A DNA stretch of 15,053 bases from Propionibacteriaceae bacterium (GTDB taxonomy: Bacteria > Actinomycetota > Actinomycetes > Propionibacteriales > Propionibacteriaceae), in contig PMLO01000019.1 of the NCBI GenBank assembly GCA_003158895.1, forward strand, positions 1 through 15,053, given 5' to 3'. The position numbers were made by a program, and so were the translations under genes. Positions within the stretch are counted from its first letter, which is position 1; the number at the start of each line of letters is the position of its first letter. The notes beneath the pieces are model-generated. The model was given only the letters and a program-made list of their open reading frames with translations, did not search any database and was not told the DNA's origin. Positions 8,031 to 14,545 of the stretch are shown here, piece after piece.

Positions 8031-9070
8031 GCGGGAGGACGCTGTCCGGAGCTGGGATCGAGCGCGAGAGGAAGTGCCGAGATCGCTTCCTTGAGCGTGC
8101 TGACCTTGACGAGCGTCATCGATGTGCTGACGCCGACCGTGTCCTGGCAGTTGTCGGCGGGGACGAAGAAGACCTTGGCTCCCGCGGCTTCTGCCCCGGC
8201 GATCTTCTCCTGGATGCCGCCGATGGCGCCCACGGCGCCCGTCGCACTGATCGTTCCCGTGCCTGCGATGATGTGGCCGCCGAGCATGTCGCCCGGTGTG
8301 ATCTTGTCGTAGATCGCGAGGGACATCATGAGGCCGCCCGACCCGCCACCGACGTCCGGGTCGATGCTCAACGAGATGCTGGGCGCGTACGAATAACCGG
8401 TTCCGACGTTGACTCCGATGGTGGCGACGCGGCCGTCGCTGCTCGACCCGACGGTGTCGATCGTGACGGAGAGCCGTGCGTTCTGGCGCTGTACCTCGAT
8501 GACCACCTTCTGGCCGACGCCCTTGTCCTTGATGCGCGCGCTGACATCGTCGCTGGTGCCCACCGCGACGTTGTCGACCATGAGGATGAGATCACCCGGC
8601 TGAAGCTTGTCGTTGGAGGGGCCCGACACCCGCACGGAGGTGACCATGGGCAGTTCCTGTACGGGCTGGCCGGCCGCACGTAGCGCCGCCACGATCGCAT
8701 CGAACTTCGCGGTCGACATCAACGTCTGCTCTTCGTCGGCGACCTGGCTCGCAGACTTGCCCGGGGCGTAGATCAGTTCGCGCGGGAGGACGTCGCGGTG
8801 CGGCATGACGTAGTCGAACAATGCCTCCGGCAGGCTCAGGCCGGCGTCAGCCCGGGTCTGGCTCACCGTGGTCATCCGCATCTCGCCCGTGGTCTTGTAC
8901 GTGGTGATGCCGTCGATCTGGATGATCGGCTTGCCGTCGCTGGCGCCCAGTACGTCGTAGGTGACGCCCGGTGTCCAGGCCACGAACGGTATGGGGGCGA
9001 ACGCGATGACCGCCGCCAACGCGATGAAGACGAGGGAGGACACGACTGCGGTCCAGGTCTGACGGGTCAC
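8024..9070 (-). CDS. YlbL-type PDZ domain Lon-like membrane protease (348 aa)
   Basis: Membrane-anchored serine protease related to YlbL and to M. tuberculosis Rv3194c. Residues about 8-31 form one N-terminal membrane helix, followed by FVAWTPGVTYDVLG typical of the family. A PDZ domain covers about 140-205 (KLQPGDLILMVDNVAV). The C-terminal Lon-like protease domain has the catalytic Ser in GGGSGGLM (about 244) and the catalytic Lys in GGIQEKI (about 289), with TGTISATGAVGAIGG between, so the Ser-Lys dyad is intact. GTG at 9070 is preferred because GAGG lies seven bases upstream; GTG at 9076 would add two residues. It is the first gene of the operon with the PPA1309 and UPF0182 genes, and is divergent from the Zincin_2 gene. 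Likely role is cleavage of exported or membrane proteins; the substrate is not visible. Confidence 0.95.
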   Translation of the reverse strand: MTRQTWTAVVSSLVFIALAAVIAFAPIPFVAWTPGVTYDVLGASDGKPIIQIDGITTYKTTGEMRMTTVSQTRADAGLSLPEALFDYVMPHRDVLPRELIYAPGKSASQVADEEQTLMSTAKFDAIVAALRAAGQPVQELPMVTSVRVSGPSNDKLQPGDLILMVDNVAVGTSDDVSARIKDKGVGQKVVIEVQRQNARLSVTIDTVGSSSDGRVATIGVNVGTGYSYAPSISLSIDPDVGGGSGGLMMSLAIYDKITPGDMLGGHIIAGTGTISATGAVGAIGGIQEKIAGAEAAGAKVFFVPADNCQDTVGVSTSMTLVKVSTLKEAISALPLALDPSSGQRPPAC

Positions 9071-9246
9071 CAGCACACCTCGCCGCGGACGGACAGGCTG
9101 CGCCGACTTTTCCCGATTCGGTGACAGCGCGACATGGCATGCAATCTACCCGAGTGGGCCTCCACCGGAGCGCAGCGCCGCGTCGAAGGTCTCACGACTG
9201 GCTCACGCGGGTAGGCTTCTAGATGCTTGCGATGAAGGAGCCGCGC

Positions 9247-10611
9247 ATGGTCAACAGTCCCGACGACGACGAGGGCGACGAGGTGCCCGGGGACCCCTTC
9301 GACAGCGAGAACCTGCCGTTCGAGCAGATCTTCGCTTCGCTCGGAATCCCGATGCCGCAAGAGGGCGAGCCGATCGACGTCCAGGCTCTGCTCGCCTCGC
9401 TGCAGAACGTCATGGCGCGGTCGGGACAGTCGATGACGACCGACGGCGGCGGAGTGAACTGGGTGTTCGCGAAGGACATGGCGCGCAAGGTCGTGGCGTC
9501 CCTCGGTCCTGACCCGACCCCTTCGAGTCGGCAGCGTCACGACATCGCAGACTCGGTCCACCTGGCAGAGCTGTGGCTCAACGACGCCACGATCTTCCCC
9601 GCTGTCCCCACACCGCCCACCGCGTGGAGCCGCGCTGAATGGGTCGAGAACACCATGGCGACCTGGCAGACGATGGTGGAGCCGATCGTCACCACGATCG
9701 CGTCCTCGCTGGGCGAGGTCATGACGAAACGCATGAGCGACGAGCCGGAACTCGCAGGTATGCAGCAGATGTTCCAGCCGATGCTGCAGCAGTCCGCATC
9801 GAGCATGTTCGGGGTGCAGTTCGGACAGGCGCTCGGCAAGCTGGCAACGGAGGTCGTCTCGGCCACCGAGGTGTCGATGCCCCTGCTGGCCCGGCCACAG
9901 GTCGCGCTCCTCCCGACCAACCTGTCCGCGTTCGGCGACGGTTTGGATCTCCCCGAGCGTGACGTGATGCTCTACCTCAGTCTCCGCGAGGCGGCCAGGC
10001 AGCGCCTGTTCGCCGACGTGGGCTGGCTCGGCCCGCAGCTCGTGGCGTTCGTGCAGCACTACGCCCGCGAGATCACCGTCGACCTCAGCGCTCTCGAGGA
10101 GTCCTTCGAGGGCATGGGCGGGGATCCGATGTCGATGACCGACCTGGCAGAGCTCGGCACCGAGATGAGCAAGAGCCTGTTCTCGCCCCAACGCACACCA
10201 GAACAGGCCGAGGTCCTAGGGCGCCTGGAGGCGCTGCTGGCGCTGGTGGAGGGTTGGGTGGACGACGTTGTCGGCCAGGCGACGATCCGCTTCATGCCGA
10301 CCGCAGGGTCTCTGGCCGAGACCGTACGACGTAGGCGCGCGACCGGTGGTCCGGCCGAACAGGTGTTCGCGTCGCTCGTGGGTCTCGAACTCCGCCCGCG
10401 TCGTACGAGGGATGCCGCCAATCTCTGGGCGGCGCTGCGCGCAGAACGCGGCGTGGAGGGACGCGATGCTGTCTGGCAGCACCCCGACTCGATGCCCTCG
10501 GCACACGATCTCGACGACCCGCTCGGCTTCGTGAGCGGTGACACCCACAGCGGCAACGACGACCTTGACGCGGAACTCGCGAAGCTGCTCGACGAGGAGC
10601 GCGGGGACTAA
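9247..10611 (+). CDS. Zincin_2 / DUF2342 family protein, putative metalloprotease (454 aa)
   Basis: Actinobacterial DUF2342 family, related to M. tuberculosis Rv3195, often labelled zinc-dependent metalloprotease or putative hydrolase. An acidic N-terminus is followed by FEQIFASLGIPMP, WVFAKDMARKVVASLG, LAELWLND, and YLSLREAARQRLFADVGWL with LLALVEGWVDDVV further on; the last two are the regions holding family motifs. In homologues as I remember them the first reads REAAH, so the Arg here may replace a metal ligand. There is no signal peptide. Start: GAAGGAG ends six bases before the ATG at 9247; ATGs at 9223 and 9232 lie upstream or inside that site. The stop overlaps the stop of the convergent YgjP-like gene by three bases. 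The 170-bp divergent region before it contains TAGGCT at 9212 but no convincing -35. Confidence 0.88.
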   Translation: MVNSPDDDEGDEVPGDPFDSENLPFEQIFASLGIPMPQEGEPIDVQALLASLQNVMARSGQSMTTDGGGVNWVFAKDMARKVVASLGPDPTPSSRQRHDIADSVHLAELWLNDATIFPAVPTPPTAWSRAEWVENTMATWQTMVEPIVTTIASSLGEVMTKRMSDEPELAGMQQMFQPMLQQSASSMFGVQFGQALGKLATEVVSATEVSMPLLARPQVALLPTNLSAFGDGLDLPERDVMLYLSLREAARQRLFADVGWLGPQLVAFVQHYAREITVDLSALEESFEGMGGDPMSMTDLAELGTEMSKSLFSPQRTPEQAEVLGRLEALLALVEGWVDDVVGQATIRFMPTAGSLAETVRRRRATGGPAEQVFASLVGLELRPRRTRDAANLWAALRAERGVEGRDAVWQHPDSMPSAHDLDDPLGFVSGDTHSGNDDLDAELAKLLDEERGD

Positions 10612-11186
10612 TCGCCGAGATCCCCGGAGGGCTCGTCGGGCTCATCGATGTCGGACGGCCACGGCTCGTCGGGGTTGCCCAGCGCGTGTGCGACCCCATG
10701 GAGGAACCCCACCGCTCGATCGTGGGCAGGGTAACGCCGCACCAACTCGTGGAATCGACGCGAGTGGTTGGCCTCCTCGAGGTGGATCAGCTCGTGGAAC
10801 AACACGTAGTCGATCACCCAATCGGGCATGGACTGCAGCCGACTGCTCAAACGGATCTCTCCGGTCGTCGTCGTGCACGACCCCCATCGGCGGTTCTGTC
10901 GCGTGGACCAGGTGACACGCGTGAGCCTGGACAGCAGACCAAGGTCTGCGACCAGTTCCTTGGCCAAGCGTCTAGCGGCCTTCTCGAGGGCCGCGTCGCT
11001 TCGCCGCGTGCCACCCGCCTCACGAGCCCGTACGCGCTCGATCAGCTGCGGGACAAGACGCTCGTAGTCGCGCGCCGCGAGCGTCGCGGGCACGAGGACG
11101 ACGATCTTGTCACCGTCCCGGCGCGCCTGGAGGGTGCGTCGTCGACGCGCGCTGCGCCGGATCACCACGTCCTCTGGCACGTCCAT
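10608..11186 (-). CDS. YgjP-like metallopeptidase (DUF45 / M48-related, 192 aa)
   Basis: Member of the YgjP/WLM-type family of small zinc metallopeptidases. The catalytic signature is complete: HELIH at about 131-135 followed by the EANH element (about 138-141) and FHELVRRYP. The upstream RWGSC element (100-104) and GEIRLSSRL are also family hallmarks. ATG at 11186 is selected because GAGAGGA precedes it by about eight bases and the protein then begins MDVPEDVVIRRSARRRRTLQ, like family members; an upstream in-frame start at 11237 would add 17 residues of doubtful coding quality. It has no membrane segment. The C-terminus is acidic (DEPDEPSGD). Convergent with the Zincin_2 gene, sharing bases 10609-10610 between the two stop codons. 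Function is poorly known. Confidence 0.93.
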   Translation of the reverse strand: MDVPEDVVIRRSARRRRTLQARRDGDKIVVLVPATLAARDYERLVPQLIERVRAREAGGTRRSDAALEKAARRLAKELVADLGLLSRLTRVTWSTRQNRRWGSCTTTTGEIRLSSRLQSMPDWVIDYVLFHELIHLEEANHSRRFHELVRRYPAHDRAVGFLHGVAHALGNPDEPWPSDIDEPDEPSGDLGD

Positions 11187-11238
11187 CTCGGCAATCCTCT
11201 CGTCGCGAACAGCATGGCAGCAACCACGGACACTCACC

Positions 11239-11268
11239 TTGACCGAGGCTCCGCGCCCTCGATACTGT
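11239..11268 (+). promoter_or_regulatory. Sigma-A-type promoter for the DUF5679 transcript
   Basis: TTGACC at 11239-11244 and TACTGT at 11263-11268, separated by 18 bases; both match the actinobacterial housekeeping consensus (TTGACN, TANNNT). The expected start site near 11275 is exactly where the leader dyad begins, giving an untranslated leader of about 205 nt. Confidence 0.6.
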
Positions 11269-11275
11269 CTGTGCG

Positions 11276-11335
11276 ACAGGGTTCTCGGGTCGTCCGTTCG
11301 CAGGGGAAGGCAAACGGTTCGATCGGGAACCCTGT
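11276..11335 (+). promoter_or_regulatory. Structured 5' leader RNA candidate upstream of DUF5679 gene
   Basis: A 9-base perfect inverted repeat (ACAGGGTTC at 11276-11284, GAACCCTGT at 11327-11335) extends in RNA to 13 pairs with two G-U pairs (11276-11288 with 11323-11335). An inner five-pair stem CCGTT/AACGG (11294-11298 with 11313-11317) closes a purine-rich loop containing AGGGGAAGG. I do not recognise it as a named riboswitch class. It could be a regulatory leader, a small RNA, or a protein-binding dyad. Confidence 0.45.
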
Positions 11336-11480
11336 TTCACGTCCTCTGGACAGCCCTACACGGCCGGAGCGGGGAAATATGGCGCGTCCACGTGCACTCA
11401 GGGCAAAGCCCCCGTAGAGTACGCAGCCAGGAAACACGACGGCGGTCACCCCAGATCGGCGTCGCGGACAAGGAGGAACT

Positions 11481-11642
11481 GTGGCTGACAAGACCTATAC
11501 GGGTGAGTTCTACTGCGTGAAGTGCAAGGCTAAGCGCGAGGCGACCGGCAACATCGTTGTCAGCGAGAACGGCACCCGCATGGCCAAGGGCAAGTGCCCC
11601 GTCTGTGGCACCAACCTCAACCGGATCCTCGGCAAGGCCTGA
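11481..11642 (+). CDS. DUF5679 family small zinc-ribbon protein (53 aa)
   Basis: A short gene starting GTG at 11481, with the near-perfect ribosome-binding site AAGGAGGA (11470-11477) four bases before it. The product begins MADKTYTGEFYCVKCKAK and ends RILGKA. Four cysteines form two CxxC knuckles (Cys12/Cys15 and Cys39/Cys42), which should bind one zinc ion. The rest is rich in Lys, Gly and Asn. The family is widespread in actinobacteria and of unknown function; a role in binding nucleic acid or the ribosome is plausible for such a basic zinc ribbon but is inference. The gene stands alone between its own promoter and an intrinsic terminator, which suggests a discrete and probably abundant transcript. 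It corresponds in position to M. tuberculosis Rv3196A as I remember that locus. Confidence 0.9.
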   Translation: MADKTYTGEFYCVKCKAKREATGNIVVSENGTRMAKGKCPVCGTNLNRILGKA

Positions 11643-11660
11643 TCCGGACGTAAAGCGTCA

Positions 11661-11697
11661 GGGGGCGGGACCTGGAGGTCTCGCCCCCGCCGTTTTT
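11661..11697 (+). terminator. Intrinsic terminator after the DUF5679 gene
   Basis: A 12-pair GC-rich stem (11661-11672 with 11677-11688, one G-U pair) with a TGGA loop is followed by a run of five T at 11693-11697. It starts 18 bases after the stop codon. This is the best Rho-independent terminator in the window and isolates the small gene from the downstream two-gene operon. Confidence 0.92.
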
Positions 11698-11828
11698 CTG
11701 GTGTTGTCCGTCAAGGGCTTGGTGTTGGCGCTTGCGTGACGCATCTTCCCCTGCCGCCATGGTGCGCGTCAGCATGAGTCATGCTGCTCCCACCACCCTC
11801 CGCTCTATCCCGCCGAACTCGCGGGGAC

Positions 11829-12707
11829 ATGGTCCACGTCTGGCGCGACCACACCACGCTGCAGGTCGGCATCGACGACGACGTGCTGGTGCTGGAGCCC
11901 GTACCGCGCCTGGCTGACGAGCTGCTCCGCTCGCTCACCCACTCCGATCACGGGTCCGCGCTCCACGAGCCCACAGACATCGCCTGGCGGGAATGGCTGC
12001 TGGCGAGGCTCGACGAGCACGGTCGGCTCGCCGGACCGGCCGCGGACACACCGATCCGGGTTCTCGGCAGCGGCAGGGTCGCCGGGCGGATCGCCTCGGC
12101 GCTTCTCGATCTCGGCCACACCATCCACGTGCGGGACCCCTCGCACGTGTCCGGAAGTCGCCCGAGCGGCGCTGAGCGTCTCGTGGGCCACCTACGCCGT
12201 TCCCCTGGTCGGAGGGGCAGTCGAGCGACGGTCGACAGCGGCGACGACGTGGCACTCACCGTCGTGTGCACCGGTACGTGCGAGCCGGACCGTAGCCTGA
12301 CCGACGCTCTGGCGCGTGATCTCGAGCCGTACATCGTGCTGAGGACACGACCTGGTACGGCGGTCGCCGGACCCCTCGTCGTACCGCCGGAGACCTCCTG
12401 CCTGCGATGTGCCGACCTGTGGCGGACGGAGGCTGACCCAGTCTGGCCACGATTGGCGGCGCAGCTCGCCCATCGGCAGGCGCCCGACGACCCTGTACTC
12501 GACGCCTGGGTCACGGCGCTGGGTCTCGCGCAGATCGTGGCGTTCCTGTACGGGGAGGCCGGTGAGCTGCGTTCCCGCACCCTGACGCTCGCCAGTGATA
12601 CGGGCTGTACGACCTTGCGGGTTTGGCCTCCGCACCCGGGCTGTTCGTGTCACGCCGCCGGGCGCCGTTCAACCCTGTTGTCGGCGCCGGACAGAATGGG
12701 GGCATGA
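11829..12707 (+). CDS. ThiF/TOMM cyclodehydratase-like (leader-peptide-binding type) protein (292 aa)
   Basis: Resembles the E1/ThiF-like partner of azole-forming cyclodehydratases (TIGR03882-type) rather than a full biosynthetic enzyme. The N-terminus VWRDHTTLQVGID matches the start of this family. A Rossmann-type stretch IRVLGSGRVAGRIASALLDLG lies at about 76-96, and a zinc site is likely from CLRC (191-194, in CLRCADLWRTEADP) plus CSC (272-274). There is no YcaO gene or recognisable Cys/Ser/Thr-rich precursor peptide in the window, so azole synthesis is not supported. ATG at 11829 is chosen because residues encoded upstream to 11781 use unusual codons; its ribosome-binding site (GCGGGGA) is weak. 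Its last codons overlap the ABC1 kinase start as ATGA. It occupies the position of Rv3196 in M. tuberculosis, as I recall. Confidence 0.78.
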   Translation: MVHVWRDHTTLQVGIDDDVLVLEPVPRLADELLRSLTHSDHGSALHEPTDIAWREWLLARLDEHGRLAGPAADTPIRVLGSGRVAGRIASALLDLGHTIHVRDPSHVSGSRPSGAERLVGHLRRSPGRRGSRATVDSGDDVALTVVCTGTCEPDRSLTDALARDLEPYIVLRTRPGTAVAGPLVVPPETSCLRCADLWRTEADPVWPRLAAQLAHRQAPDDPVLDAWVTALGLAQIVAFLYGEAGELRSRTLTLASDTGCTTLRVWPPHPGCSCHAAGRRSTLLSAPDRMGA

Positions 12708-14047
12708 GCGGAGACGAACCCGACAGGGAGCCTGTGGAGCACGACCGTGTCCCGACCTCCACCTTCGCGCGGGGAGCCCGGATGCTCGGCCTGCCCCTCG
12801 GCTACGCGGGACGCGCCACCGTCGGCTTCGGGCGCCGTCTCATAGGCCACAACGCTGAGACCGTACAGAACGACATGCGGCAGCAGGCCGCGGCACAGCT
12901 GTTCCGCGTGCTCGGCGAGCTCAAGGGCGGCGCCATGAAGTTCGGCCAGGCGCTGAGCATGTTCGAGGCGGTGCTTCCCGACGACATCGCCGGACCGTAC
13001 CGGGAGCAGCTGCGTCGGCTCCAGGACTCCGCACCGCCCATGCCGATGTCACGTCTCGAGGCGGTGCTCGAACGGGAGCTCGGCCAGAACTGGCGCGCTC
13101 TGTTCAGTGACTTCGGACGACGGCCCGCAGCGGCTGCCTCGATCGGGCAGGTGCATCGTGCCACGTGGGCAGCCACGGGCGAGCCTGTGGCCGTGAAGAT
13201 CCAGTACCCGGGCGCTGATGCAGCCCTGGAGAGCGACCTCGCGCAGATCGGCCGGCTCGCGTCGATGATGGCCCCGCTGACGGGGAGCATCGACATGAAG
13301 GCGCTGACGGCCGAGATCGCGGAGCGGATCCGCGAAGAGGTCGACTACCTCAAGGAGGCGGAGCACCAGACGATCGCGGCGGCCGCCTTCGCCGGTGACA
13401 GCGAGTTCGCTGTCCCGGATGTGCTCGCGGCCACTCCCCGTGTTCTCGTCAGCTCATGGCTCGACGGGGCGAAGCTCAACTCCGTCAGCGAATGGGACGA
13501 GGAACGCCGCAACGCCGTCGGGCTGTCGTACGTACGGTTCCTCTTCTCGGCGCCTCATCGTGCCGGAGTCCTCCACGCCGACCCGCACCCCGGCAACTTC
13601 CTGGTCCTGGGCGACGGACGCCTCGGGATCGTCGACTGGGGGCTCGTGGCCCAGCTACCCGACGGCCTGCCGGAGCCGATGGGCCGCCTCATCCGGACCG
13701 CCCTGCACGGGAACGCCGAAGACGTCGCTGCGGGGCTGCGCGCGGAGGGTCTGGTTGTGGGCGACGTGAACCCACACGACCTGCTCGCGTACCTCGCGCC
13801 GTTCGTAGAGCCCGCGCGCGCCGACGAGTTCCACTTCACACGCGACTGGATGAGGGGCCAGTACGAGCGGCTCATGTCCGAGAGCCACACCAGCGACACC
13901 GTGATGACGAAGCTCAACGTGCCGCCTGTGTACGCGCTGATCCACCGGGTCTGGATGGGCGGGATCGCGGTCCTGTCTCAGCTTGACGTCCGAGCGCGGT
14001 TCGCCGACGTGCTCACCGAGTACCTGCCGGGGTTCGCCGCACCGTGA
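12704..14047 (+). CDS. ABC1/UbiB-family atypical kinase (AarF/ADCK-like, 447 aa)
   Basis: ABC1-type protein-kinase-like ATPase, similar to M. tuberculosis Rv3197. The ABC1 hallmark KxGQ is KFGQ at about 79-82; the Ala-rich nucleotide loop is AAAAS at about 142-146; the conserved Lys is in VAVKIQYP (about 165). The catalytic loop HADPHPGNF is at 291-299 and the metal motif is DWG (311-313) instead of DFG. All key residues are present. Such proteins support lipid or quinone metabolism in other bacteria; the role in this lineage is unknown. A weakly hydrophobic stretch near residues 24-42 is the only possible membrane contact. ATG at 12704 overlaps the preceding TGA by four bases and has only a poor ribosome-binding site, so translation is likely coupled to the ThiF-like gene. 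It is convergent with whiB7. Confidence 0.93.
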   Translation: MSGDEPDREPVEHDRVPTSTFARGARMLGLPLGYAGRATVGFGRRLIGHNAETVQNDMRQQAAAQLFRVLGELKGGAMKFGQALSMFEAVLPDDIAGPYREQLRRLQDSAPPMPMSRLEAVLERELGQNWRALFSDFGRRPAAAASIGQVHRATWAATGEPVAVKIQYPGADAALESDLAQIGRLASMMAPLTGSIDMKALTAEIAERIREEVDYLKEAEHQTIAAAAFAGDSEFAVPDVLAATPRVLVSSWLDGAKLNSVSEWDEERRNAVGLSYVRFLFSAPHRAGVLHADPHPGNFLVLGDGRLGIVDWGLVAQLPDGLPEPMGRLIRTALHGNAEDVAAGLRAEGLVVGDVNPHDLLAYLAPFVEPARADEFHFTRDWMRGQYERLMSESHTSDTVMTKLNVPPVYALIHRVWMGGIAVLSQLDVRARFADVLTEYLPGFAAP

Positions 14048-14060
14048 GCTAGGAGAGACA

Positions 14061-14096
14061 CAAGACCCGGACCAGTTCGTACTGGTCCGGGTCTTG
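14061..14096. terminator. Perfect 16-bp stem-loop between convergent aarF-like and whiB7 genes
   Basis: Bases 14061-14076 pair perfectly with 14081-14096 around a four-base TCGT loop. It lies 13 bases after the kinase stop and 12 bases beyond the whiB7 stop, where a shared bidirectional terminator is expected. Neither side has a real U-tract (GGTT on the plus side, GTGTCTCTCC on the minus side), so it may stop polymerase inefficiently or mainly protect 3' ends. Confidence 0.75.
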
Positions 14097-14108
14097 GGTT
14101 GTACGGGC

Positions 14109-14426
14109 TCACGCGGCGGCGATTTCACGCGTCGGCAGCTCGATCGCCGGTTCTGGCTCGACGACCTTCCGCGGACGCCCTCGTGGCCTCTTGCGCGCTA
14201 CGACCTCGCCGGCGATGAAGAGCTGGCCGCCCCACACACCGTGCGGTTCGCGCCTCTGCACAGCGCCGGTCAAGCACTCCTGCCTCAAGGGACAAGGGCC
14301 GCAGACGAGCTTGGCGAGCTCGATGTCCGACGGGGATTCGGCAAAGAACAGCTCCGGGTCCTCGTCGGTGCAGGGCATGGCGACCTGGGCTTCGAAGGGA
14401 GCCATCAGTTCGAGAAGAAGGGTCAT
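14109..14426 (-). CDS. whiB7: WhiB7 transcriptional activator of intrinsic antibiotic resistance (105 aa)
   Basis: WhiB7 binds a [4Fe-4S] cluster, associates with sigma A, and activates resistance genes when translation is impaired. The four cluster cysteines are at about 19, 42, 45 and 51 (MPC, then CGPC and QEC). The GVWGG turn (63-67) binds sigma A in this family, and the basic AT-hook RGRPRK (82-87) is the specific mark of WhiB7 among WhiB proteins. ATG at 14426 is chosen because AGGAAG lies eight bases upstream; Met8 at 14405 would give a shorter form. The C-terminal tail (EPAIELPTREIAAA) after the AT-hook is acidic to neutral. The gene has a leader of about 330 nt with an upstream ORF and hairpins, in line with known attenuation control of whiB7/wblC. 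It lies next to an ABC1 kinase gene as in M. tuberculosis. Confidence 0.96.
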   Translation of the reverse strand: MTLLLELMAPFEAQVAMPCTDEDPELFFAESPSDIELAKLVCGPCPLRQECLTGAVQRREPHGVWGGQLFIAGEVVARKRPRGRPRKVVEPEPAIELPTREIAAA

Positions 14427-14431
14427 GGTCG

Positions 14432-14481
14432 GTACTTCCTGGGTGGCGGTTGGTGGGGCTCTGTCTGGTCCCGGGAAGCAC
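14432..14481 (-). promoter_or_regulatory. Possible ribosome-binding-site sequestering pairing in whiB7 leader
   Basis: GTGCTTCC (14481-14474 on the minus strand) can form eight consecutive pairs, one of them G-U, with GGAAGTAC (14439-14432), which contains the whiB7 Shine-Dalgarno core. The loop would be 34 nt. The upstream element sits two bases after the attenuator hairpin, so it is free whenever that hairpin forms. Confidence 0.4.
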
Positions 14482-14483
14482 GA

Positions 14484-14519
14484 AGGCCGTGAATCCCGGT
14501 GATCTGGGTTTCACGGCCT
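14484..14519 (-). promoter_or_regulatory. Attenuator-like hairpin in whiB7 leader
   Basis: AGGCCGTGAA (14519-14510) pairs perfectly over ten bases with TTCACGGCCT (14493-14484), extended after one mismatch by CCC/GGG, with an eight-base loop. It lies 23 bases after the upstream ORF stop and about 58 bases before whiB7. The following bases TTCGTGCTT are only weakly U-rich. The position fits the terminator known in whiB7/wblC leaders. Confidence 0.7.
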
Positions 14520-14528
14520 GGTTGCGCC

Positions 14529-14545
14529 TGATGGTCATGCCATCA
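14529..14545 (-). promoter_or_regulatory. Small hairpin containing the uORF stop codon
   Basis: TGATGG (14545-14540) pairs with CCATCA (14534-14529) around a five-base loop. The first three bases are the TGA stop of the upstream ORF, so a ribosome terminating or stalled there would keep this hairpin open. Confidence 0.45.

Larger units (their letters stand above)
11187..11480. other. Intergenic region, 294 bp, between YgjP-like and DUF5679 genes
   Basis: No coding gene is supported here. It contains a plus-strand promoter (11239-11268), a structured leader segment (11276-11335), small hairpins at 11341-11351 and 11401-11411, a second possible -10 (TAGAGT, 11415-11420), and the ribosome-binding site of the DUF5679 gene at 11470-11477. 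The minus-strand promoter of the YgjP-like gene must also lie here but I could not place it. Confidence 0.7.

Noticed and set aside
9067..10191. 374-codon minus-strand frame across the Zincin_2 gene
   Set aside because: His/Arg/Leu-rich shadow of the plus-strand gene with no recognisable domain.
11316..11331. tRNA T-arm-like GGTTCGATC stretch
   Set aside because: No acceptor, D or anticodon arms can be formed around it; it belongs to the larger leader dyad.
11829..14047. Complete RiPP/TOMM biosynthetic cluster
   Set aside because: Only one TOMM-like gene is present; no YcaO, dehydrogenase, exporter or precursor was found in the window.
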